64,000 bases of DNA from Actinomycetes bacterium (GTDB lineage Bacteria > Actinomycetota > Thermoleophilia > RBG-16-64-13): the NCBI GenBank assembly GCA_024637035.1, contig JAGXFW010000030.1, forward strand, positions 1-64,000, given 5' to 3'. Position numbers and translations under genes: made by a program. This document shows positions 25,058-34,899 of this stretch, in pieces (the first letter of the stretch is position 1; each line of letters opens with the position of its first letter). The notes below the pieces were generated by a model. The model was not told the origin of the DNA. It did not search any database and worked only from the letters and a program-made list of their open reading frames with translations.

Positions 25058-25900
25058 GTGTCTGACGCGTTCTGGTCGCACTGGGCGTGGCCCTTGGCGA
25101 CGGCAGTCCTGGGGCTGGTGTTCGCGGGTCTGGTGTTCCGCCAGTACTTGGCGCGCCACAAGGCCCACCAAGCCGCGTGGTCCGTGGGACTTCTCTTCTA
25201 CGGTCTGGCCGCCGTCTTCGAAGCGTGGTCTGAGTTCTCGGGGAGCTGGGATCCCACCGTCTATCGGCTCTACATCGTGCTGGCCGCATCCCTGGTGGGC
25301 TTCCTGGGGCTCGGGTCGCTGTATCTGATCGCTCGTCGTCAGTGGCTCGGGCACCTTTACCTCGCCTTCAACCTCGTTGCCCTCACGGTCTTCTTCTACG
25401 GGGCGTTCACCGTGGAGTTGGACACCACCAAGCTGGTGCCCGGCATCACCGTCGGGGGACAGGCGCTGGGCTCGAGCCTCTCATTCCCGCGCGTGATGTC
25501 CCTTCCATTCAACATCCCGGGGTCGATCTTCCTGCTGGGTGGCGCCCTGTTGTCTATCTATCGTTTCTCGCGGAAACGGGAGTACTCCTACCGCATGTGG
25601 GCCAATGTCCTGATCGCCGCGGGCACCATCGTGATCGCCTACGCCGGCTCGCGGGCGCGGCTCGGTACGTCGGTCGGGTTGTACCCGGCTGAGATGGTGG
25701 CTTCCGCCCTGTTGCTCTGGGGGTTCTTGAAGGCGGGCTCTCTGCGGACCGGAGCCAAGGCTATCGGCGGACGCCTGGCAGCCGAGAGGGAGCCGGGCAT
25801 ACTCATCGCTCGCGGCGGCGCCGAGTCAGACGGGGTGGATGCGGGCGCCGCGGATCCGGGCGACGCGGATCCACGCAGTGACAGACAACAGGGAGCGTGA
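25058..25900 (+). CDS. Seven-helix membrane protein, unknown
   Basis: The 281-residue protein starts at GTG 25058 behind GGGAGAGGGGG and shows seven hydrophobic helices (about residues 8-28, 40-55, 67-88, 97-118, 145-165, 180-200 and 210-228) and an acidic, charged cytoplasmic tail rich in Asp and Ala. No catalytic or transport motif is recognised. It is followed after four bases by corA, so the two are probably one transcript, which suggests a partner role in ion homeostasis (inference only). Confidence 0.78.
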   Translation: MSDAFWSHWAWPLATAVLGLVFAGLVFRQYLARHKAHQAAWSVGLLFYGLAAVFEAWSEFSGSWDPTVYRLYIVLAASLVGFLGLGSLYLIARRQWLGHLYLAFNLVALTVFFYGAFTVELDTTKLVPGITVGGQALGSSLSFPRVMSLPFNIPGSIFLLGGALLSIYRFSRKREYSYRMWANVLIAAGTIVIAYAGSRARLGTSVGLYPAEMVASALLLWGFLKAGSLRTGAKAIGGRLAAEREPGILIARGGAESDGVDAGAADPGDADPRSDRQQGA

Positions 25901-25904
25901 CGAC

Positions 25905-27320
25905 GTGACCGGCGATGACGCGGGAGCCGGATCCCGAAAGGATTCCATCTCCCCGGGTGAGGGGTTTGTCGGATCGGAGGAGGGTGCTGCGGCGCCTGAC
26001 GGGCCTGCTCCCGTGGACGAGGAAGCCCCGACACTCGAGGAAGCGATCGGCACCGACCTGGACCTGAGCCTTGGGGAGACACCGGAGCCCGACGCGACCG
26101 GCGTGACCCCCCAGGACGCCGACGAGCTTGAGGCTGTCGGCGCCGTCGCCGAGACCTCGGCTTCTGGCGATGCTGCCGGCGGCGAGACAGCCGAAACAGC
26201 CGCAGGTGCCCCGGGTGAAGACGTATCCGCGGACGAAGTATCCGCGAACGGAGCCCACGGGGACGGTGAGCCCGCGCGGGACGCCCCGGGCGATTCTCCA
26301 CCGCCGCCTGCGACCGGCCGAGCCCCCGCGTTGATCGCCGTCGGTCCATCGGGCGCCGAGCCGGTGTCTGCGAGGGGCGTAGCCCCGACTCTGCGCGCGC
26401 TGCGGCGTCCGTCCGCCCCGATCACCTGGCTTCACGCCGAGTCGTTCGAGGACCTTCTGCCGGCCCTCGAGGATTTCGGGCTACACGAGCTGGCCGTGCG
26501 GAGCCTGCGTGACGGGCCCGAGCGGCCCCGAGTGGAGGAGTTCCCCGATCACCTCTACGTGTCGCTTCTGCGAGCGGGCACGTCCGCTCCGGATGGCGAG
26601 GGGGCGGGTCGAGCCTCGTCGGACGGGTCGAGCGTCCACATCGAGGAGCTTCGCATCTTCCTGGGGGACCGGTGGATCTTCTCGTTTGGTCCGATCGCTC
26701 CGGAGGAGCACGCGGCCCTCACCGAGGTCGTGGTGCGGCAGGTGATGGATCGCGGCCGTGGCCCGAGCTTCGTGCTCTACTACTTGGCCGAATGGGTGGT
26801 CGAGACCCTGTATCCGTTGCTCGACTCGCTCGACGACCGCGTCGACTCGCTTGAAGACCTGGTGCTGCTGGACACGGGGGCGGAGACCCGACAGGAGCTG
26901 TTCCGGCTGAAGAGGGACCTGGTGGAATTCCGTCGGCGGGTCGCACCTACGCGGGACGTGATGCAGCGGCTCTCCGGACACGGTCTGAGCTTCGTCGAAC
27001 CGGAGGCCGATGTCTTCTTCCGTGACGTACACGACGACGTGCTGCTCGTGCTCGAGCAACTCGATACCTATCGCGACATCCTCTCGTCGGCGCTCGACCT
27101 GCACCTCTCCACGGTCTCGAACCGGCTCAACGAGGTCATGAAGCGGCTGACCTTGGTCGCCACCCTCTTCATGCCCATCACCTTCATCACCGGGTTCTTC
27201 GGCATGAACTTCAGCGGGCTTCCGATCGCCAGCATGGCGTGGTATTGGGGCACGGTTGCGGCGATGGCCGCGATCGCCGTCGGGATGGCGGGGTACGCAT
27301 GGAGGCGAGGCTGGTTCTGA
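25905..27320 (+). CDS. corA: CorA-type magnesium transporter with acidic N-terminal extension
   Basis: GTG 25905 follows GGGAG. The 471-residue protein has the CorA cytoplasmic funnel (about 165-400, with LHLSTVSNRLNEVMKRLTLV), transmembrane helix 1 ending in the selectivity motif GMN (FITGFFGMNFSGLP) and helix 2 at the C-terminus. The first ~150 residues are an unusual acidic Ala/Gly/Glu/Asp-rich low-complexity segment, not found in typical CorA. It might tune divalent-cation sensing. Substrate Mg2+ or Co2+ is inferred from the family. Confidence 0.93.
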   Translation: MTGDDAGAGSRKDSISPGEGFVGSEEGAAAPDGPAPVDEEAPTLEEAIGTDLDLSLGETPEPDATGVTPQDADELEAVGAVAETSASGDAAGGETAETAAGAPGEDVSADEVSANGAHGDGEPARDAPGDSPPPPATGRAPALIAVGPSGAEPVSARGVAPTLRALRRPSAPITWLHAESFEDLLPALEDFGLHELAVRSLRDGPERPRVEEFPDHLYVSLLRAGTSAPDGEGAGRASSDGSSVHIEELRIFLGDRWIFSFGPIAPEEHAALTEVVVRQVMDRGRGPSFVLYYLAEWVVETLYPLLDSLDDRVDSLEDLVLLDTGAETRQELFRLKRDLVEFRRRVAPTRDVMQRLSGHGLSFVEPEADVFFRDVHDDVLLVLEQLDTYRDILSSALDLHLSTVSNRLNEVMKRLTLVATLFMPITFITGFFGMNFSGLPIASMAWYWGTVAAMAAIAVGMAGYAWRRGWF

Positions 27321-27353
27321 GCGTTTCCTCGGCCGACGGCCGTGCGCGCGCGG

Positions 27354-27416
27354 TGACCGGCTGCGTTCGCGGGCGTGCGCGCCCGGCAGTGCGATGACCG
27401 GCTGCGTTCGCGGGCG
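27354..27416. repeat. 22-bp direct repeat downstream of corA
   Basis: TGACCGGCTGCGTTCGCGGGCG occurs at 27354-27375 and again, unchanged, at 27395-27416, separated by 19 GC-rich bases. The two copies lie in the convergent space between corA and the leftward lipoprotein gene. Both copies can fold into GC-rich hairpins and may act in termination. Confidence 0.8.
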
Positions 27417-27445
27417 GCCTGCCCGTAGAGCCGGTTCGGCCGGTC

Positions 27446-28054
27446 TTACGGGAAGAGACTTGCGGGCACGCTCGGGTTGCGGTCCATGAAGAAGGCCTTG
27501 GCCGTGGGAGCTGCTTCCCTGTCGTCCTCGCCAGCGGCTCCCCAGATGTCCACGACCGACCACGACCCCGAACGAGAGCGCAGCAGGAAGCTCAGCCCCT
27601 CGTACTGGGCAGTGCCGTCGGTCGATTCGGGGCGCACCTGGGAGAAGGCCCACACGCCGAGCACTCGAAGTTCATCCACGACGAAGACCACGTCTGACGG
27701 CATGCCGTGGGAGGCCATGTAGACCCGCTGGGCGTCCATGATCGAGTCGCGCTCAGCAGTGCCCTTCGCCGGCGTGTAGACGGTGGAGGCGGTGGTCGAA
27801 GTCGCCGGGGCGACCGTGGTGGTGGAGGCAACGCCGAGGACGGTGGTGGTCGTGGGCTCGGGGGTGAGCGTCGGGGTGACCGACGTGGTGGAGGCCGCGG
27901 TCGTCGTAGTGGTGGAGTCGGTGCCGCACCCGACCAGCAGTGCGGAGACGATGAGGAGTCCCACTGCCGCCAGATGTCCCAACCCAAGATGCCCCAACCC
28001 TAGATACCTCGACCGTGCGGTGAGCTTCGTCGAATCGAGCGCGACTGACTGCAT
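27446..28054 (-). CDS. Thr-rich lipoprotein
   Basis: The 202-residue protein starts at 28054 (CCGGAGGGGACACTT precedes it). It has a basic N-terminus, a repeated LGLGHLGLGHL segment encoded by a 15-bp duplication, a hydrophobic stretch and a lipobox ending in Cys (LLVGCGTDS, Cys about residue 43). A Thr/Pro/Ala linker follows, then a globular C-terminal domain (TAERDSIMDAQRVYMASHG, VVDIWGAAGEDDREAAP). No family is recognised. It lies 100 bases downstream of msrQ in the same direction. Confidence 0.75.
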   Translation of the reverse strand: MQSVALDSTKLTARSRYLGLGHLGLGHLAAVGLLIVSALLVGCGTDSTTTTTAASTTSVTPTLTPEPTTTTVLGVASTTTVAPATSTTASTVYTPAKGTAERDSIMDAQRVYMASHGMPSDVVFVVDELRVLGVWAFSQVRPESTDGTAQYEGLSFLLRSRSGSWSVVDIWGAAGEDDREAAPTAKAFFMDRNPSVPASLFP

Positions 28055-28157
28055 AAGTGTCCCCTCCGGCAGGTCATCTGATCAGGTGCCCTGGAACGAA
28101 CGATATCGCGGGCGGAGCTTCGGGCGCAACGAGAGGCGCCGTGCGTCGATCCCCGTC

Positions 28158-28802
28158 TTACTCCGAACGGATCCGTCGGATACGACCTTCCACTTCGGGC
28201 AGACGGGCCACCAGGAGCAGCGCCAGGACGGCCGCGTAGGCCCACTGTTCGAAGGTGATGAACTTGACGGCCCACAGATAGTGCAGGGTGGCCAGTACTC
28301 CGGCCGCGTACGCCAAGCGATGTAGGCGCTTCCAGAGCGCGCCGAGCCTGCGGGCGGCCTTTCGCGTGGAGGTCGCCGCCAATACGAGCAAGATGAGGAA
28401 CGTCGCCAAGCCGATCACGGCGTAGCGTTTCTCGAGGACTCCACCCACGATCAGGTCCCACCTGAATCCGAAGTCCAACCCCACGAAGATCAGCATGTGG
28501 ACCGTGGCATAGCCGAACGCGTAGAGCCCGAGTGTCCGCGCGAGGGGCCTGAGCGCCGTCAGGCCGGTGACGGCGACCACCGGGCGCACGGCGAGGGACA
28601 GCAGCAGGAGGATGAAGGCCGGCTTGCCGGTTCGAAGGGTGAGATCGTGTATGGGGTCGAAGCTGAGCCCGCCCGTCAGCGTGTCCCAGATGAGGTATGT
28701 GAGGGGCGCCAGAGCGCCGACGTGGGCGGCGATCCGAAGTGAGAGCCCGGCGGTGGAAAGCCGTCGTGCCGGCGACGCGCCGACTCGCGTCTGTTCAGCC
28801 AC
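28158..28802 (-). CDS. msrQ: MsrQ, heme-binding membrane subunit of methionine sulfoxide reductase
   Basis: The 214-residue protein has six transmembrane helices and conserved histidines that bind heme b (for example ATVHMLIFVG, LHRLAYAAGV and TLHYLWAVK). MsrQ passes electrons from the quinone pool to MsrP to repair oxidised methionines in extracytoplasmic proteins. The gene begins two bases after the msrP stop, so the pair is one operon. It is intact. Confidence 0.95.
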   Translation of the reverse strand: MAEQTRVGASPARRLSTAGLSLRIAAHVGALAPLTYLIWDTLTGGLSFDPIHDLTLRTGKPAFILLLLSLAVRPVVAVTGLTALRPLARTLGLYAFGYATVHMLIFVGLDFGFRWDLIVGGVLEKRYAVIGLATFLILLVLAATSTRKAARRLGALWKRLHRLAYAAGVLATLHYLWAVKFITFEQWAYAAVLALLLVARLPEVEGRIRRIRSE

Positions 28803-28804
28803 CC

Positions 28805-29746
28805 CTAGTAGTTCTCGCGCAGGTCCATGCCCGCGTACAGGGGGGCGACTTCGTCGTAGCCGTTGAAGAGTAGCGTGTCGATACGGCCGAAGTCACCTAT
28901 GCGCCGTTCGGTGCTCTGCGACCAACGGGGGTGATCCACCTCGGGGTTCACGTTGGCGTAAAAGCCGTATTCGTTGGGGCCCGCCTCCATCCAGAGGCTC
29001 TCGGGCATCTCACTCACGAGGTCGATGCGCACCACCGACTTGATCGACTTGAACCCGTACTTCCACGGCACCACCAGGCGGATCGGGGCACCGTTCTGGG
29101 GCAGGAGCCGCTTGCCGTAGAGGCCGGTGGAGAGGATGGTGAGGTCGTGCATCGCCTCGTCGAGGCGGAGTCCTTCGACGTACGGCCACGCGAAGCGGTA
29201 GCGCTGTCCCGGCAGCTGCTCCGGGTCGTCCAGGCTCTGGAAGCGTACGTAGCGGGCTTCCGACGTCGGCTTCACGTCGTCTAGGAGCAGGCGCAGCGGG
29301 AAGCCCAGCCAGGGTATGACCATCGACCAACCCTCCACGCACCGCATTCGGTAGACGCGCTCCTCCTCGGGGTACAGGGCGAGCAACTCGTCGATGGAGT
29401 ACTTCCCGGGGGACTCCACCATACCGCCCACTTCGACGGTCCAGGGCTCGGTGACGAATCCTGCGGCCAGCGAGGCCACCTCTTCCTTGTCGAGCGAGAA
29501 CTCGTAGAAGTTGTTGTAGTTGGTGATGGCTTCGAACGAGGTGAGATCGTCGGGAGTGGGGGTTCCGCCGGGTTGGGTCGTTGCGCCCGAGCCGCTCGTG
29601 GAGCCGCCTGTCTCGCCGGTCTCCCCGCCGATGCCGCAGCCGGCCAGCAGGGCGCCGCCGGCGAGCGCCGCCACGCCTACCATGAACTTACGCCTCGAGA
29701 GGTATATGTGCTCGGGCGTGATCTCTGATGGGTCGATGTTCGTCAT
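28805..29746 (-). CDS. msrP: MsrP, molybdopterin catalytic subunit of methionine sulfoxide reductase
   Basis: The 313-residue oxidoreductase has a twin-arginine signal (SRRKF, R18-R19) followed by a hydrophobic stretch and a possible lipobox (LLAGCGIGG, Cys 37). The molybdenum-ligating Cys is C136 in [15 protein letters not shown]. MsrP reduces protein-bound methionine sulfoxide outside the cytoplasm, with electrons from MsrQ encoded next. Unusual for MsrP is a Gly/Thr/Ser-rich linker after Cys 37, consistent with lipid anchoring in a single-membrane organism. A tandem-repeat array and the 13-base SD element lie directly upstream. Confidence 0.95.
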   Translation of the reverse strand: MTNIDPSEITPEHIYLSRRKFMVGVAALAGGALLAGCGIGGETGETGGSTSGSGATTQPGGTPTPDDLTSFEAITNYNNFYEFSLDKEEVASLAAGFVTEPWTVEVGGMVESPGKYSIDELLALYPEEERVYRMRCVEGWSMVIPWLGFPLRLLLDDVKPTSEARYVRFQSLDDPEQLPGQRYRFAWPYVEGLRLDEAMHDLTILSTGLYGKRLLPQNGAPIRLVVPWKYGFKSIKSVVRIDLVSEMPESLWMEAGPNEYGFYANVNPEVDHPRWSQSTERRIGDFGRIDTLLFNGYDEVAPLYAGMDLRENY

Positions 29747-29757
29747 CGTTGGTAGAA

Positions 29758-29902
29758 GTATCCCCCGATCTTCGCTCGGCTACGCGCGATGGCTCGGTTA
29801 CCCGCTGAGGATCGGCCACGCGCGGTGGCTCGGTCGGACGCGATGGCTCGGGTACGGGCGATGGCTCGGGTACGGGCGATGGTCCGGTTACGCGCGATGG
29901 CA
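29758..29902 (-). repeat. 13-base SD element plus seven 18-bp tandem repeats before msrP
   Basis: Seven imperfect 18-bp units of the form CGGGTACGGGCGATGGCT run from 29777 to 29902 between the divergent msrP and yyaL-like genes. The two central units (29849 and 29867) are the most alike; the outer ones diverge. GTATCCCCCGATC at 29758-29770 separates the array from the msrP start and is identical to the element at 24856-24868. The 18-bp unit length is a multiple of three and frames remain open through it, but no protein homology is seen. Confidence 0.87.
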
Positions 29903-29945
29903 TCCCGGGAACAAGAAGTATTCCCAACCTTCGAAGGGGTTCCCC

Positions 29946-32033
29946 ATGGCCAACCGCCTTGCCCAAGAGACAAGTCCCTACCTGCTGCAGCATGCCGAGA
30001 ACCCGGTGGATTGGTATCCCTGGGGAGAGGAAGCCCTCGCCGAGGCGCGCACAAGCGGTCGGCCTATCTTCCTCAGTATCGGCTACGCGGCCTGTCACTG
30101 GTGCCACGTCATGGAGCGAGAGTCTTTCGAAGACGCCGACACCGCGGCCTTCATGAACGAGAACTTCGTCAACATCAAGGTCGACCGAGAAGAGCGCCCC
30201 GATCTCGATTCCATCTACATGAGGGCGGTGCAGGCTCTCACGGGACGCGGAGGGTGGCCCATGAGCGTCTGGCTGGCGCCGGATGGGGCGCCGTTTTTCG
30301 GGGGCACCTACTTCCCCGACGAGCCGCGACACGGCATGTCGTCGTTTCGGAAAGTGCTCGAGGCTCTCTCCTCCGCCTGGACGAACCGTCCCGACGAGGT
30401 GGCCGAAGCCGCGAAGAACCTGTCCGAGCAGCTGCGCCAGGAGACCGCGCTCCCGGTGTCCCAGGCCGGAGCGGGGGAAGGTCTGGTGGCGGCGGCGCCT
30501 GCGCTCGACGGGAACGTGGGGCGGCGCGCGTCGCTACGCCTGGCCTCGGGTTTCGACGCCGAGAATGGAGGATGGGGCGCGGCGCCGAAGTTCCCTCAGG
30601 CCATGGCGTTGGAGTTCCTGCTCGTGCGGCACGTGAAGTACGGCGACGACCACGCACAGCCCATGGTGGAGCGGTCGCTGGATCGCATGGCGGCCGGCGG
30701 GATCTACGATCAACTCGGTGGCGGGTTCCACCGCTACTCGGTCGACGCTGTCTGGCTCGCGCCTCACTTCGAGAAGATGCTCTACGACAACTCGCAGATG
30801 GCGCGCGTCTACACGCACGGGTGGCAGGTGCTTGGCCACGAGCGCTACCGCCGGGTGGCCGAGGAGACCCTTGACTACGTCGTGCGCGAGATGACTCATC
30901 CTGACGGCGGCTTCTACAGCACCCAGGACGCCGATTCAGAAGGAGTGGAAGGGGAGTTCTTCGTCTGGACGGTCGAAGAGGTCGAGGCGGTGCTCGGGCC
31001 CGAGGACGCAGCCCTCTTCATGGCCGCGTACGATGTGACCCCAGCCGGGAACTTCGAGGGGCGTTCCATCCTTCGCGTGGTCCGCACCGTAGAGGAACTG
31101 GCGGTCGCGGAAGGCAACGAGCCGTCGGAGGTCGAGGCGCGTTTGGCTTCGGCGCGGGCCCGGTTGATGGCGGTGCGCGAGAAGCGGGTGCGACCGGCCA
31201 GGGACGAGAAGATCCTCGCGGCGTGGAACGGTCTCATGATCGCCGCGTTCGCGGAGGCCGCCGCGGCGTTCGGGCGTCCCGACTACCGCCTGGTCGCGGA
31301 GCGGGCCGCGGCTGTCGTGCTGGCCCGTCATCGAGGGCCCGACGGGCGCCTGCTCCGCTCGTGGAGAGACGGCCACGCCCACCTCAACGGATACCTCGAA
31401 GACCACGCTCATCTGATCGAAGGTCTGCTCGCCCTCTACCAGACTGACTTCTCGCCGGTATGGTTCGCGGCGGCCCGCGAACTGGGCGACGTGATCCTCG
31501 ATGCGTTCGCGGCGCCGGGCGGCGGCTTCTTCGACACCCGCGACGACCACGAGCAGCTCATCGTCCGGCCGCAGGACTTCCAGGACAACGCCGTGCCCTC
31601 AGGCAACTCGATGGCCGTCACCGCCTTGTTGAAGCTCGCCGCACTCACCGGTGACTCGCGGTATCGGACGGCCGCCGAGCAGGCGCTGGCCGGCATCGAG
31701 GAGTTCCTCGGCAACCATCCCCTCGCGTTCGGGCAGTGGTTGATCGCGCACGACGCCGCCGTCGGCGGCGGCGGAAAGATCGCCATCGTCGGCTCACCGG
31801 ACGATCCGGCAACGCGCGCCCTCGTCAAAGTGGTTCGCGAGCGCTTCCGCCCGGGGTGGGTGGTGGCTGCGGGCCCGCCCGTAGGCCCGGCGGCCGCGCG
31901 GCCGGTCGTTCCTCTTCTGGAAGACCGGCACCTCGTTGACGGTCGGCCCGCCGCGTACGTATGCCGGGAGTCGACGTGCCGTGCCCCCATCACCGACCCG
32001 CAGGAGCTACGCGTGGACCTCGACGGCTCTTAG
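29946..32033 (+). CDS. YyaL/DUF255-type thioredoxin-fold protein
   Basis: The 695-residue protein starts at 29946 ([20 protein letters not shown] is the family N-terminus; longer frames are not homologous). The N-terminal thioredoxin-like domain holds C50-H-W-C53 in [18 protein letters not shown], followed by the [12 protein letters not shown] segment and an (alpha/alpha) barrel of the six-hairpin glycosidase type ([32 protein letters not shown]). Proteins of this family have a redox or epimerase-like role that is not settled. It converges with and overlaps the photolyase gene by four bases at their 3' ends. Confidence 0.93.
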   Translation: MANRLAQETSPYLLQHAENPVDWYPWGEEALAEARTSGRPIFLSIGYAACHWCHVMERESFEDADTAAFMNENFVNIKVDREERPDLDSIYMRAVQALTGRGGWPMSVWLAPDGAPFFGGTYFPDEPRHGMSSFRKVLEALSSAWTNRPDEVAEAAKNLSEQLRQETALPVSQAGAGEGLVAAAPALDGNVGRRASLRLASGFDAENGGWGAAPKFPQAMALEFLLVRHVKYGDDHAQPMVERSLDRMAAGGIYDQLGGGFHRYSVDAVWLAPHFEKMLYDNSQMARVYTHGWQVLGHERYRRVAEETLDYVVREMTHPDGGFYSTQDADSEGVEGEFFVWTVEEVEAVLGPEDAALFMAAYDVTPAGNFEGRSILRVVRTVEELAVAEGNEPSEVEARLASARARLMAVREKRVRPARDEKILAAWNGLMIAAFAEAAAAFGRPDYRLVAERAAAVVLARHRGPDGRLLRSWRDGHAHLNGYLEDHAHLIEGLLALYQTDFSPVWFAAARELGDVILDAFAAPGGGFFDTRDDHEQLIVRPQDFQDNAVPSGNSMAVTALLKLAALTGDSRYRTAAEQALAGIEEFLGNHPLAFGQWLIAHDAAVGGGGKIAIVGSPDDPATRALVKVVRERFRPGWVVAAGPPVGPAAARPVVPLLEDRHLVDGRPAAYVCRESTCRAPITDPQELRVDLDGS

Positions 32034-33556
32034 CCGGCCGGGGCACTCGGGCGGCGCCGCCCCGCGCGGGGGCGATAACGCGCGAGGTACTCCGCCACCG
32101 GCACCTTCCGCGCGGTGGCCGGGGAACTCATCGAGCGCACGGTGCCGTAGATCGGGCGCTCGGGCCACGGGCGATCGTAGCGGCCAAGACACCAGAAGAT
32201 ACCGCTGAGCGAATTGGGGTCGCGGCCGTCAAGTGCATAGCGGTCGTTCAGCCGGAGCATCGTGTCGAGTGCATCGCGCGGCGTGGCCGACCACTCCAAG
32301 ATCTTCTTGCCCCACAGCATCCGCAGGTAGTTGTGCAGTCTCCCCTCACGCGCCAGCTGGGTCTGGGCGGCGTTCCAGAGCGGGTCATCGGTCTCGGCCT
32401 GGTCGAGTTCGTCGAACGAGTAGAGGTGGGTCCGTGCATCGAGCTCGTGCCGCCCCAAGGTCCGTAGAGCCCAGGAGGGCAGTGAATCGAAGCTGCCGTG
32501 ACGCGGATCGAAGACACAGGCGTTGAAGCCCACTTCGCGCCACGTGACAAGTTGGTCGAGGAAGGCCTCGGCTCCGCGGCTCATGTGCCACCACCCTTCG
32601 CGTTTCCCCTTGGTCTCGTGTGATTGATCTCCCAGAGACCAACCCTCCTCCTTCGCCACCCGCCAGAAGATCTCGTGCGCCGACAGGTGACCGAAGTGCA
32701 AGTAGGGTGAGAGGCTGCTGGCGCCCTCGACTCCGGGCAGATTCCGCTCGTCAGCGTAGCGAGCCAGGGGACCCTCGACGAAACGCGTGAGTCGGCCGCG
32801 GCCGGCGGTGATGCCCCCACCAGCGTAGCCCCCGGAGACCCCGTGATCGATGGGCAGCGCGGCGAGACAGTCGCGAGTCGATGCGGCGATCAGGTCGATA
32901 GCGGACGGCCAGCGCTCCGTGATCGACGATGGCAGAGCGGGCAGGCGCGGCAGGCGGACTCCGTCGAACGGGGAGGGCAGCGGGGTCTCTTCCAGGTGCG
33001 ACGGCAGGACCTTCTGAAGGTGACGGCGGAAGTGGTATGCCGCGGAGTGGTACTTGACGCCCGCCTGGAGAGGGAGCAGCCCGTTGTGATCCACGGCCTC
33101 CAAACGACAGGGGAGCTTCCGCCCCGCGGCCTCGACCATTCGGGGGAGGAAGAAGGCGGGGTAGTCGTCGGTGACCACGAGGCAGGCATGTCGACCCAAG
33201 GACTCCAAGAGCCCCTTGCCTCCGCCGGGGGTGCGTTCCACGTAGGGGTGGTAGGTGACGGGCCGCGCCGCCAGGTGCCGAAGGTTGGCGGCCATGCCGT
33301 CGAGTATGAACCCGTGGAGGCGGTCGCTCGCCCAAGGGTAGTCGCAGCGGAGCGCCTCGAGGATCACCAAGGGCCGCGCCGCAGCCGCTGCGTGGGCGAT
33401 CGCATGCTGGAGGGCGAAGTTCCACGCTGGTCGGCGATAGGCGATCATCCAATAGAGGACGAAATCGCCACCGTGGTTGATGGGCGTGTCGTTGACTGCT
33501 CGCACGCGGGTGGGCGGCGCGGTCGGCAGGTGAGTGGCCGGCGGGGTGGGCCTCAT
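32030..33556 (-). CDS. Class II cyclobutane pyrimidine dimer photolyase
   Basis: The 508-residue flavoprotein repairs UV-induced pyrimidine dimers using light. The family call rests on the class II C-terminus ([57 protein letters not shown]) and the FAD-binding segment [20 protein letters not shown]. Start 33556 follows AGGAGAACGG. The N-terminal ~30 residues are Pro/Thr-rich and may be nonhelical. It suggests the organism sees sunlight. It runs opposite to yyaL and overlaps it at the 3' end. Confidence 0.95.
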   Translation of the reverse strand: MRPTPPATHLPTAPPTRVRAVNDTPINHGGDFVLYWMIAYRRPAWNFALQHAIAHAAAAARPLVILEALRCDYPWASDRLHGFILDGMAANLRHLAARPVTYHPYVERTPGGGKGLLESLGRHACLVVTDDYPAFFLPRMVEAAGRKLPCRLEAVDHNGLLPLQAGVKYHSAAYHFRRHLQKVLPSHLEETPLPSPFDGVRLPRLPALPSSITERWPSAIDLIAASTRDCLAALPIDHGVSGGYAGGGITAGRGRLTRFVEGPLARYADERNLPGVEGASSLSPYLHFGHLSAHEIFWRVAKEEGWSLGDQSHETKGKREGWWHMSRGAEAFLDQLVTWREVGFNACVFDPRHGSFDSLPSWALRTLGRHELDARTHLYSFDELDQAETDDPLWNAAQTQLAREGRLHNYLRMLWGKKILEWSATPRDALDTMLRLNDRYALDGRDPNSLSGIFWCLGRYDRPWPERPIYGTVRSMSSPATARKVPVAEYLARYRPRAGRRRPSAPAG

Positions 33557-33634
33557 CCGTTCTCCTCGGCGCGCGCTCGCGGAGGCATGTGTGCGGCCTC
33601 CTTCAGGGTTGTAGAGGCATGCGGACGGCCTCTC

Positions 33635-34201
33635 TCAGAGTCGTGGGGGCCTCTCACGTTCGACCCACTCCATGATCTCGTCGCGCACATATACGGGGCC
33701 TCGCGAACGCTCCATGACCGACAGAGGGAAGTCCTCGTGGTCGCGCGCCCAGCGTTCCACGGTGACCCTGTCGACGCCCGCGATCTCCGCCACCTGCTCG
33801 ATGTTCACGAATGCCTCACGCCACGCGCCCTTGAGGCGCCCAGCGACAGGGGCGACCGCGGGACCGAGCAATGCGCCCAGGCGCCGCGCCACGCGTCCAA
33901 CCCTTTCCGACGCGTTCAGCGCCAGCAAACGGACGTCGTCACCGGTGACCATGAAGTAGCGTATGGTGCCGTCGGGTGTTGTCGGGACTCCCTGACCGTC
34001 TCGAGGTCCAGGCGATTTGACCGCCACGACCACGGCGTATCCTTCGCCCCACGGGGCCTTGCCTCCGGCGGCATCGTCCCAGTCGGCATCTTCGCCCTTG
34101 ATACCGTCGAGCCAGTCCCTGAACTCGCGCGCCCCCTCGATGGGCACGATCCGTCCGTCGTGCTCCCAAGCCTCGGGATCGATGGGCGTGACGTCGGTCA
34201 C
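33635..34201 (-). CDS. Hypothetical protein with C-terminal helix-turn-helix
   Basis: The 188-residue protein has a novel N-terminal region (about 1-130, with GKAPWGEGYAVVVAVKSPGP and TIRYFMVTGDDVRLLALN) and a C-terminal excisionase/MerR-like DNA-binding segment (NIEQVAEIAGVDRVTVERWA through EIMEWVERE). It begins within the last codons of the methyltransferase gene (four-base overlap), so it is the third gene of the 35891-33635 operon. I do not recognise the N-terminal domain. Confidence 0.72.
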   Translation of the reverse strand: MTDVTPIDPEAWEHDGRIVPIEGAREFRDWLDGIKGEDADWDDAAGGKAPWGEGYAVVVAVKSPGPRDGQGVPTTPDGTIRYFMVTGDDVRLLALNASERVGRVARRLGALLGPAVAPVAGRLKGAWREAFVNIEQVAEIAGVDRVTVERWARDHEDFPLSVMERSRGPVYVRDEIMEWVERERPPRL

Positions 34202-34899
34202 GTGGTGCTGGATTCCGACGTGGATTCGGCCGCGGGCCCGGTCGCGTCATCGGCTGCCGATACCGTGTGTCTGGCCTGGAACAACTTGACGACGTCGAGC
34301 CACAGGTCGGTCTCGCTCTCGATCAGGAAGCCGGCCGCTTCGATGTTGTTGCGGGTGCGGCGATTGATGTTCGCGCCCATCATGCGTACCACCATCGGAT
34401 TGGCGGCGTGCATCACTCTTCCCAGTACGGGTTTCATGGACAACACATGCTCCAGCATCAGGAGTCGCCCGCCGGGCCGCAGCACTCGGGCGATCTCGCG
34501 AAGCCCCAACACCGGGTCGGGCACGGAGCAGAACACGAAGGTCGTGACCACGGTATCGAAGGAGTCATCGGGCAGGTCGAGGTGCTGCACATCCATCTCG
34601 CGCAGGTCGACGTTCGAGCCGCTCTCGGATGCGTGGCGGCGCGCGTGAGAGAGCATGCCCGGACTGAAGTCGATGGCGGTGACCTCCACGCCGGAGGGGT
34701 AGTAGGGTAGGTTCTTGCCGGTGCCGACACCCACTTCCAACACGCGGGGGCCCTGGACGAGGTCCCAAAGGAGCGGCCGCCAACGCCCGAAGGCGCGCCG
34801 CTCGACCGCCCATTCCATGAGGTCGTAGGTGCGTGAGATCCTGTCGTAGCGGTCGCGGGTCCGGTCGGTCGCCTGGCGAGCCTCCCTGTCGTTGGTCAT
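34198..34899 (-). CDS. SAM-dependent methyltransferase, UbiE/phospholipid type
   Basis: The 233-residue class I methyltransferase starts at 34899 with GGGAGACGGAG upstream and overlaps the EFR1-like stop by four bases. Motif I is VLEVGVGTGKNLPYYP (about 57-72), followed by DFSPGMLSHARRHA and the FDTVVTTFVFCSVPDP segment. These are typical of UbiE/COQ5-like and phosphatidylethanolamine N-methyltransferase-like enzymes; the substrate cannot be fixed. It sits between the iron-sulfur flavoprotein and an HTH protein in one operon. Confidence 0.9.
   Translation of the reverse strand: MTNDREARQATDRTRDRYDRISRTYDLMEWAVERRAFGRWRPLLWDLVQGPRVLEVGVGTGKNLPYYPSGVEVTAIDFSPGMLSHARRHASESGSNVDLREMDVQHLDLPDDSFDTVVTTFVFCSVPDPVLGLREIARVLRPGGRLLMLEHVLSMKPVLGRVMHAANPMVVRMMGANINRRTRNNIEAAGFLIESETDLWLDVVKLFQARHTVSAADDATGPAAESTSESSTT

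Noticed and set aside
29777-29902. CRISPR array or coding repeats between msrP and the YyaL-type gene
   Set aside because: The 18-bp units are imperfect and directly joined without spacers, and no protein homology is found in any frame.
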